From Zonotrichia leucophrys gambelii (Eukaryota > Chordata > Aves > Passeriformes > Passerellidae), in contig NC_088194.1 in NCBI RefSeq assembly GCF_028769735.1, positions 1,062,319 to 1,126,318 on the forward strand: DNA of 64,000 bases. The letters run 5' to 3'. Positions 57,240-64,000 of the stretch are shown in pieces; the first letter of the stretch is position 1, and each line of letters starts with the position of its first letter. The notes under the pieces are model-generated. The model was not told the origin of the DNA, made no database searches, and saw only the letters and a list, made by a program, of their open reading frames with translations. Made by a program: the position numbers and the translations under genes.

Positions 57240-58215
57240 GACTTTTTTCACTTCAGGTTAATTCAGCCCAACAATTAAAACTGGAAATTCCAACCCCAGT
57301 GGATTTCCACCAATGCTCTGCAGTGTGCAGCCAGGGAATGGGCACAGGGATCAGGAATGAGCAGATGGGGAGTGGGGGAAAGATTGGTCCCCCTCCATAC
57401 ATGGGGAAACTGAGGCACGGAGATGCTGGAAGGGTTTGGGCACACAAAGAGCAGCAGAATTTGTGCCTGTCATGCCTGGCCCACCCCTGCCCTGGCCAGC
57501 AGTGTCTCAGTGCAGGCTGCCAGAGGGATATTGGCTTTCTCCTGTGTTTTTGGAGAGCTTTTCCCTGGCTGTGTGCTCTGCATCCTGCAGCAGCTCCTGC
57601 CCTTCCCTTGCTGGCCTGACCTGGCTCCCATCTGCCCTGCACCAGAATAGCAACAGAGCAGAGTGAATCCTTGCCACAAACAAGGTGGCATTCACTTTGC
57701 TGCCAGGGAGAGGAGGAAAAAAAAGCCATAAAAATAACACAGAAAACTGCCCCGTGCACAAGGGAGGTTTAGGGAGTGGATTTCCACGGGCTTTAAATAA
57801 TATCTTTAATATGGGAAGAGCCTGATTTACTCCCTGTCTCTCATGTGCTGGCCATGGGCCAGGTCTCCCTGTGCTGCTGGCTCCAGCCAAGCCCCATGGG
57901 CAGCTCCAGGGCAGGGACAGTGCCCAGCTCAGCTCCACAGTCCCCAAAGGGACCCTGGCTGACCTCCCCAGGGGGACCAACACAGCAATTTTGGCCTTGG
58001 AGGAGAAACTGGCTCTTTGCAGCTCATGCCAGCTCTTTTTCCACAGGGAACTGGGTTTTCCTAAGAGCTGTTTTCCTCTAGATTTATTTTCTGCAGCAGG
58101 ATCCAAGCTGGTGCCCACATCCCACCACAGGAGCCAGTGCCCACCCCTGTGTGTGCCCCACAGAGGGGACAAACAGCACAAGTGTCACCACACCATGCAC
58201 ACCCAGAGGGGAACT
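57240..58215. other. MEF2D intron, single-copy
   Basis: No exon or repeat is recognised between the LTR and the beta exon. Confidence 0.5.
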
Positions 58216-58218
58216 CAC

Positions 58219-58239
58219 CAGAGCCAGGTGGTCCTCGGT
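58219..58239 (-). CDS. MEF2D: MEF2D beta microexon (TEDHLAL)
   Basis: A 21-nt exon between a pyrimidine-rich acceptor (CTCCCCTGCACAG|ACC) and donor GCTCTG|GTGAGT. It is phase 0 on both sides, so it can be included or skipped without a frame change. It encodes TEDHLAL. In vertebrate MEF2 genes the corresponding beta exon encodes an acidic TEDHLDL-type peptide. It is included mainly in striated muscle and brain and raises transactivation. Here the second-last residue is Ala where I recall Asp, removing one acidic charge. The exon sits between a 2-kb minisatellite on its 5' side and a solo LTR 1 kb on its 3' side. Confidence 0.95.
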
Positions 58240-58324
58240 CTGTGCAGGGGAGAGCAGGGAGAGAACCGAGAGCACTGTTAGCTCACCCAGCCCCCCCAGC
58301 AGCACTGTGCCCACTGGCACCTCA

Positions 58325-60315
58325 CCCTCACCCCCACGGGGCACACACGGGCCAGGGTGGGGAATGGGACAGGGTTGGTGCCATCCCCGGGGCACAAACA
58401 GCTCAAATGGTGATTGGGAGAGGTTTGTGTCAGCCATGGGGCAATGAAGGTCAGGGAGGTGATGGAGAGAGGGTTTGTGCCATCCATGGGGCACACACAG
58501 GTCAGGGGGGTGATTGGGAGAGGGTTTGTGCCATCCATGGGGCACAAACAGTCAATGGTGATTAGGAGAGGTTTGTGTCATCCATGGGGCAATGAGGTCA
58601 GGGGGTGATGGAGAGAGGGTTTGTGCCATCCACGGGGCACACACGGTCAGGGGTGATGGAGAGAGGGATTTGTGCCATCCATGGGGACACACAGGTCAGG
58701 GTGGTGATTGGGAGAGGGTTTGTGCCATCCATGGGGCACAAATAGGTCACAGTGGTGACTGGGAGGGGGTTTGTACCCTTCATGGGGCACAAACTGGTCA
58801 GAGTGGTGATTGGGAGAGGGTTTGTACCCTGGGAGAGGGTTTGCACCTTCCATGGGGAACACACGGGTCAGGGGGGTGATTGGGAGAGGGTTTGTACCAT
58901 CCACAGGGCACAAATAGCTCAGAGTGGTGTTTGGTGTAGGGTTTGTACCAGCCATGGGGCACACACAGGTCAGGGGGGTGACTGGGAGAGGTTTTGTGCC
59001 ATTCATGGGGCACAAATAGCTCAGAGTGGTACCTGGTGTAAGGATTGTACCAGCCATGGGGGACAAACTGGCCAGGGTGGTGATTGGGAGAGGATGTGCA
59101 CCATCCATGGGGCACAAAGAGCTCAAAATGGTGTTTGAGAGAGGGTTTGTGCCATCCATGGGGCACAAACTGGTGAGAATGGTGCCTGGTATGGAGTTTG
59201 CATCATCCATGGGGCACACACAGCTCAGAGTGGTGCCTGCTGTAGGGTTTGTACCATCCATGGGGCACAAATAGCTTAGAGTGGTGATTGAGACAGGGTT
59301 TGTATCATCCATGGAGCACAAACTGGCCAGGGTGGTGTTTGAGAGAGGGTTTGTGCCATCCATGGGGGACACACAGCTCAGATGGTGCCTGGCACAGAGT
59401 TTGCACCATCCATGGGGCACAGAGTGGCGAGAATGGTGATTGAGAGAGGGTTTGTACCATCCATGGGGCAAAAACAGATCAGGGTGGTGGCTGGGAGAGG
59501 GTTTGTACCCTGGTGCAGGGTTTGTACCAGCCATGGGGCAATGCAGGTCAGGTGGTGCCTGGTGTAAGGTTTGCACCATCCATGGGGCACAAATTGGTGA
59601 GAATGGTGCCTGGTATGGGGTTTGTACAATCCAAGGGGCACAAACAGCTCACATGGTGCTGGTACAGGGTTTGTACTATTCATCCAATCCAAGGGGCACA
59701 CAGAGCTCAGATGGTGCCTGGTATGGGGTTTGTACAATCCAAGGGGCACACACAGCTCAGATGGTGATTGGGAGAGGGTTTGCACCATCCATGGGGGACA
59801 ACCAGGTCAGGGTGGTGACTGAGACAGGGTTTGTACCATCCATGGGGCACACAGAGCTCAGATGGTGCCTGGTACAGGGTTTGTACCATCCATGGGGCAC
59901 ACACAGCTCACAGTGGTGCTTGGCAGAGGTTTTACACCATCCATGAAGCACAGAGAGCTCACAGTGGTGCCTGGTATGGGGTTTGCACCACCCATGGGGC
60001 ACACAGAGCTCGCAGTGGTGCTTGGTAAAGGTTTTGCACCATCCATAGGGCACACACAGCTGAGATGGTGCCTGGTACAGGGTTTGTACCATCCATGGGG
60101 CACAAACAGCTCACAGTGGTGCTTGGGAGAGGGTCTGCACCATCCATGGAGCACAGAGAGCTCACAGTGGTGCCTGGTAGAGGTTTTGCACCATCCATGG
60201 GGCACACAGAGCTCACAGTGATGCCTGGTACAGGTTTTGCACCATCCATGGGGCACACACAGCTGAGATGGTGCCTGGTACAGGTTTTGCACCATCCATA
60301 GGGCACACACAGCAT
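58325..60315. repeat. 2-kb minisatellite, about 50-bp unit, about 40 copies
   Basis: Unit GGGTTTGTACCATCCATGGG plus GCACACACAGCTCAGATGGT and GCCTGGTACA (variant GATTGGGAGA). Subfamilies change along the array: GTGATTGGGAGAGG dominates left of 59.5 kb and GTGCCTGGTACAGG right of it. It fills almost the whole intron between the 60.5-kb exon and the beta exon, ending about 85 bp before the latter's acceptor. The 310-aa minus-strand frame is repeat translation. Confidence 0.97.
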
Positions 60316-60444
60316 GCTGCAGGCACCAATCCCATCCTTCCCCCTCAGATCTCCCCACCACCACAGCCCCAAACTCCCCCGCTGGCAGCCCCTGCCAGCC
60401 CCTTGGTGCCCCCTGGCAGCCCCAGCAGGGCACATGGCACTCAC

Positions 60445-60638
60445 CAGGTGGTGCATCAGCCCCTTGCTGCCCTGCGAGGTGATGACTCGCAGGTCGGGCT
60501 TGCGGCTGTTCGGGGCCAGCTGCGCCCCGTGCGCCCCTGGTGGCGGAGGGGACTTGGCCGGGATGATCTTGCCCAGGCTGCTGCCGTTGGACACGGGCAG
60601 GAGCCCCGGAGAGGCCCTGGCACTCACGTAGCCGTTTC
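60445..60638 (-). CDS. MEF2D: MEF2D internal exon upstream of beta ([11 protein letters not shown]...)
   Basis: A 194-nt exon: acceptor CACTGCAG|GAAACGGC, donor CACCTG|GTGAGT. Two bases complete a Gly codon, then 64 codons: [64 protein letters not shown]. This is the central MEF2D region before the beta exon. The KSPPPP segment and the [11 protein letters not shown] block are hallmarks of the family. [11 protein letters not shown] lies close to regulatory acetylation and phosphorylation sites in MEF2 proteins. The exon ends phase 0, compatible with inclusion or skipping of the beta exon. Exons for the MADS and MEF2 domains are not found in 60.64-64 kb and must lie beyond the window. Confidence 0.97.
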
Positions 60639-60703
60639 CTGCAGTGGGAAAAATGGGTGGTTTATGGTTGGCTTTTGGCAAATACTAAAATAAATATGAT
60701 ACG

Positions 60704-61243
60704 TGTTGTGTTAGAAAGTAATGCTGCATTAATTCTCTTAAGTAGTGTGTTAAATGTAGTTTTAGGTTATTAAAATTGTTAAAATACAAACTATGCTGTG
60801 TAGGATACTTTTTTAAAGAAAGGACTTGCAGTGAGATAGCAGCCACAGGACACCTCAATCTTTCAGAGAAAATGAATTTATTGCCCATTATCAGAAGAAA
60901 TGAACTTCTTCCCGCCTCGAATGCGCTGTTAGGATTCAGAGGAAGATGTTCACAATGACCAGACAGAATCGTGTCTGTATGCATCATGTATGAGGTGTAT
61001 GAATATGCAACAGGCTGGTTTTTTTTAAGAGTTAATCCTTTCTTAACATGTGTCCTTCTTCAGGCTCGTGATGCCCAGAAAAAGGTACCCGGATATCCAT
61101 AACTCTTTGTATTTATTGTCTCATATTGTCCTAATTCAAATTGCCCAAATTATTATTACTCTAATTGTATTACTATTTTCATAACCATTTTATTACTATT
61201 AAACTATTAAAATTTTAAAAACCAGTGATTGGCGTTTTTCACA
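60704..61243 (+). mobile_element. Probable solo LTR, songbird ERV type
   Basis: About 540 bp, starting TGTTGTGTTAG and ending TTTTTCACA, A/T-rich and unlike its surroundings. It contains GGTACCCGGATATCCATAAC and CAATGACCAGACAGAATCG, strings I recognise from a frequent songbird LTR family. No clear target duplication and no coding sequence. In a MEF2D intron, antisense to the gene. Confidence 0.6.
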
Positions 61244-61590
61244 GGGGGCACAGAGAGGGAGCAGGTGAAGGTTGGTGATGGTGATGGACACACTGAGCTG
61301 TGCTGCTGCACTGGGGCTCCATCAGCGCTCCAGTGTACGGGAAGATGGAACAGGGAAGCCTCATAAATATGATTAGCAAAAGATTTTGAGAATATAGAAA
61401 CTGTAAGTGAGACTGAAATGAAAGCAAGCTTTGAGATACCTTGAACAACTAGAAAATAATGATGTGGCTGAACTGAAGGTAATCCCCTTTTGATGGAACA
61501 ACACCCTCTGCTTGCAGACAGGCCCAAGGGTCAGAGCAGACCCTACAGCTTGGCAGAAGGGGCCCAAAGAGGAGTTTTTAGGGTTTAAAA
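61244..61590 (+). other. Possible ERV internal remnant
   Basis: Non-coding sequence between two LTR-like blocks, ending in a purine-rich GGGGCCCAAAGAGGAG followed by TGTAACACAG. That is the usual arrangement of a polypurine tract before a 3' LTR. No protein domain is readable. Confidence 0.3.
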
Positions 61591-62212
61591 TGTAACACAG
61601 TATGGTAATGTAATGATTCTTATAGGCTGTATGGAAATGCTGTAGGATTTGTATCTTGTACTAGATTGGTTAGTGAGAATTAGAATATTCAACACAGAAG
61701 AAGATTTATTGTATTGGAATGAGAACCTCGCCCTCTTATCCCTTTTACTCTCTTACCCTTTTTACTCCCTTACTCTCTGACCCTCTCACCCTCTCTCCCC
61801 CTCTCTTCTCTCAGCCTGCTCTGAGCTGTGGCTGCAGCTCCCAGCAGGGCCCTGCACCCAGGCCCTTTGCAATAAACCCCAAATTCCAAAAGGCCCCTGC
61901 ACCCAGGCCCTTTGCAATAAACCCCAAATCCCAGCAGGGCCCTGCACCCAGGCCCTTTGCAATAAACCCCAAATCCCAGCAGGGCCCTGCACCCAGGCCC
62001 TGTGCAATAAACCCCAAATTCCAAAAGGCCCCTGCACCCAGGCCCTTTGCAATAAACCCCAAATCCCAGCAGGCCCCTGCACCCAGGCCCTTTGCAATAA
62101 ACCCCAAATCCCAGCAGGGCCCTGCACCCAGGCCCTTTGCAATAAACCACAATTTCCAAGCCCTGGCTTCAGAGATCTCTGCTCTCCATCCATCCCAACC
62201 ATCCTACACTCC
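61591..62212 (+). mobile_element. Probable LTR with amplified poly(A) region
   Basis: Begins TGTAACACAGTATGG. An A/T-rich U3-like part (61591-61720) is followed by a pyrimidine-rich stretch and a GCAATAAACC poly(A) region that is tandemly repeated. It ends around CCAACCATCCTACA. Termini and target duplication are uncertain, and no proteins are encoded. Confidence 0.45.
61848..62152 (+). repeat. 45-bp tandem repeat carrying AATAAA, 7 copies
   Basis: Unit: CCCTGCACCCAGGCCCTTTG then CAATAAACCCCAAAT and CCCAGCAGGG or TCCAAAAGG. Each unit holds one canonical poly(A) hexamer on the plus strand. Alternating C-AGCAGG and T-CAAAAGG tails mark two unit subtypes. Confidence 0.95.
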
Positions 62213-62214
62213 AT

Positions 62215-62935
62215 GACTGCTCCTCCTTGTGGGACAGCAGCACCTCAAAATCCCCCCCAAATCCCTCCTGCACCCCGGCAGGTTCACCCCAGGACAGGCA
62301 GCAGCCCCTGAGCTCCCCATCCTGCAGGGACTCCCCTTTGGTTCCTGCAGAAACACCCAGCAAATCTCAGAGCCTGATGTGCAGCCAGGCTCCTTCCCTG
62401 CTCTGCTTGGGCACCACAGCCCTGCCAAGATGGGTAATTACTGGCAAATTCACTTTTAAGGTCTCTTTATGGTGCTGGGGCAGTGAAAAGGGGCTGTGGC
62501 ACAGTGAGCACTCAGTTCACTGCTCCCACTGCCCCTTTGAAGATCTGAGGTTCTCTCCTCCTCCTCCTCCTGCTGCCCCACTTTAAGATTTTATGTGCAA
62601 AGAGAAGGGGAAAAAAAAGAAGAAAGGAAAGGAAGAAAAAAAAAAAAAAAAGGAAAAGATTTGATGAACATCAGGAAAGGAATAAATTGGATCAGATTAC
62701 AGTTCTGATGAGGGCTGGTTTTTTTTCATGAATAGGCCCCAAAGATAGAAAGGCGTTCAGCAATCACCAGGATTCAGCCCTCACATTCACTGCACGTTAG
62801 ACCGGGAAAAATAGGTCGCTGATTGCATTATTAATGACATGCACATCGAGCTGCAGCTGCATTTCACAGGGGCTGCTGCCACCAGCACTGCAGCCAGGGG
62901 GGCACAGCAAAATCCCTGCACCCCTGGGGCTGCCA
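62215..62935. other. MEF2D intron, single-copy
   Basis: Includes a polypurine/poly(A) run at 62600-62660. No exon is recognised. Confidence 0.5.
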
Positions 62936-62939
62936 GGGT

Positions 62940-63575
62940 GGGCACAGCGGGCACGGGGGGTGGCATTGGGCACAGGGGGTGGTGATGTTCCCCTTGATCC
63001 CACGGATGGCACAGGGGGTGGCAATGTTGTTAGCGCAGGGGGTGGCAATGATGGCACAGGGGGTGGCAATGCTCCCCTTGATCCCACAGATGGCACAGGG
63101 GTGGCAATGATGGCACAGGGGGTGGCACTGATCCCCTTGATCCCACAGATGGCACAAGGGTGGCAATGTTCTGATCCCACGGATGGCACAGGGGGTGGCA
63201 ATGATGGCACAGGGGTGGCACTGATCCCCTTGATCCCACAGATGGCACAGGGGGTGGCAATGATGGCACAGAGGGTGGCACTGATCCCCTTGATCCCACA
63301 GATGGCACAGGGGTGGCAATGTTGTTAGCACAGGGGGTGGCAATGATGGCACAGGGGTGGCACTGATCCCCTTGATCCCACAGATGGCACAGGGGGCGGC
63401 AATGATGGCACAGGAGTGGCAATGTCCCCTTGATCCCACAGATGGCAGGAGGGCGGCAATGATGGCACAGGGGGTGGCAATGCTCCCCTTGATCCCACAG
63501 ATGGCACAGGGGTGGCAATGATGGCACAGGGGTGGCAATGATGGCACAGGGGTGGCAATGCTCCCCTTGGTCCCA
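62940..63575. repeat. Modular minisatellite
   Basis: About 11 alternations of GATCCCACAGATGGCACAGG, GGTGGCAATGATGGCACAGG and GGGTGGCACTGATCCCCTT. The long minus-strand frames (HCHPCAIC-like) are repeat translations. Confidence 0.95.
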
Positions 63576-63639
63576 CAAGGGCACTGGCTTTTAGATTTAT
63601 CAACAACAAAGGTGCAGAAATTCCTCAGGTGAGCTGCAG

Positions 63640-63788
63640 TGCTGGTGGCCATAGAAAAGCCAAAAGAAACATTAAACTCTTTGTTTTTCTCCTTCCCATG
63701 GCCATGGAAAAGCCAAAAGAAATGTTAAACTCTTTGATTTTCTCCCTCCCAAGACCATGGAAAAGCCAAAAGAAATGTTAAACTCTTC
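63640..63788. repeat. About 52-bp tandem repeat, 3 copies
   Basis: Each copy has CCATGGAAAAGCCAAAAGAA and ATGTTAAACTCTT. The last copy runs directly into the LTR at 63795. Confidence 0.9.
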
Positions 63789-63794
63789 GATATT

Positions 63795-64000
63795 TGTCGC
63801 AGACATCTTTTATGAAAAATCCTTTCCTTAGGATTTTTCCTCCTGAGAAGCTGAGGGGCCTCAGGAACAAAATGTAAACAATGGTTATCTGCTGCTGTGG
63901 AATGCAACAGGTGCATCTGGGATTGGTCTCGTGTGGTGGTTTCTAATTAATGGCCAATCACAGCCCAGCTATCTTGGACTCTGTGCCCGAGCCACAAGCC
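63795..64000 (+). mobile_element. ERVK-like LTR, cut by the window edge
   Basis: Same family and strand as the solo LTR at 56850: starts TGTCGCAGACATCTTTTATG and follows it closely to GAGCCACAAGCC, where the window ends. About 206 bp visible. It cannot be decided whether this is a solo LTR or the start of a longer element. Confidence 0.85.

Noticed and set aside
58647..59579. 310-aa open frame on the minus strand, His/Pro/Cys-rich
   Set aside because: Pure translation of the 50-bp minisatellite (unit number times three keeps frames open); it lies within a MEF2D intron and has no domain.
56850..62212. A full-length endogenous retrovirus spanning the LTRs
   Set aside because: The LTRs at 56.8 and 60.7 kb are different families, MEF2D exons lie between them, and no gag, pol or env sequence is visible.
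60640..64000. Possible further upstream MEF2D coding exons
   Set aside because: No segment encodes recognisable MEF2D sequence; the region is LTRs, minisatellites and unique intron.

Overview
The window is vertebrate nuclear DNA, almost certainly avian and probably from a songbird. It carries antisense CR1 LINE tails, which are typical of birds and reptiles. It also has LTRs of a kind I recognise from finch-type genomes, dense CpG islands, and an extreme load of minisatellites of the sort seen on gene-rich microchromosomes. There are no bacterial-style genes. Almost all long open frames are translations of tandem repeats or GC-rich DNA.

Two genes can be supported. The first is MIR9-1 on the minus strand (hairpin about 15737-15824), with both miR-9-5p and miR-9-3p intact. 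The second is the 3' half of MEF2D, also minus strand: five coding exons at 60638-60445, 58239-58219 (the 21-nt beta microexon), 54571-54442, 50146-49921 (polyglutamine exon) and 47666-47336 (last exon with stop). All exon phases agree and together they encode about 299 C-terminal residues. The MADS/MEF2 exons lie beyond the right edge. The same gene order and strand occur at human 1q22, so this is the conserved MEF2D-MIR9-1 block.

Layout. 1-15.7 kb: gene-free flank 3' of MIR9-1, with a CpG island next to a triple POU octamer (3.3-3.9 kb) and several single-copy blocks. 15.7-23 kb: MIR9-1 and its GC-rich upstream domain, including a CRE/CCAAT promoter candidate at 17.2 kb and a second island with octamers at 20-22 kb. 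24-37 kb: nearly continuous tandem arrays with three CR1 or single-copy gaps. One gap holds a perfect PBX-MEIS palindrome beside a CTCF motif (34.48-34.54 kb). 37-47.3 kb: 3' flank of MEF2D, where A/T-rich single-copy islands (probable 3' UTR) alternate with minisatellites. 47.3-60.6 kb: MEF2D exons in introns full of minisatellites, CR1 tails and a solo LTR. 60.7-64 kb: LTR-type elements and minisatellites.

The two genes may be linked functionally. An island downstream of the MEF2D stop contains a 9-nt match to the miR-9-5p seed region, and MEF2-miR-9 linkage recurs at the human MEF2C locus. The most unusual sequence feature is a minisatellite in the MEF2D intron whose units contain copies of the adjacent exon's own 5' splice site.
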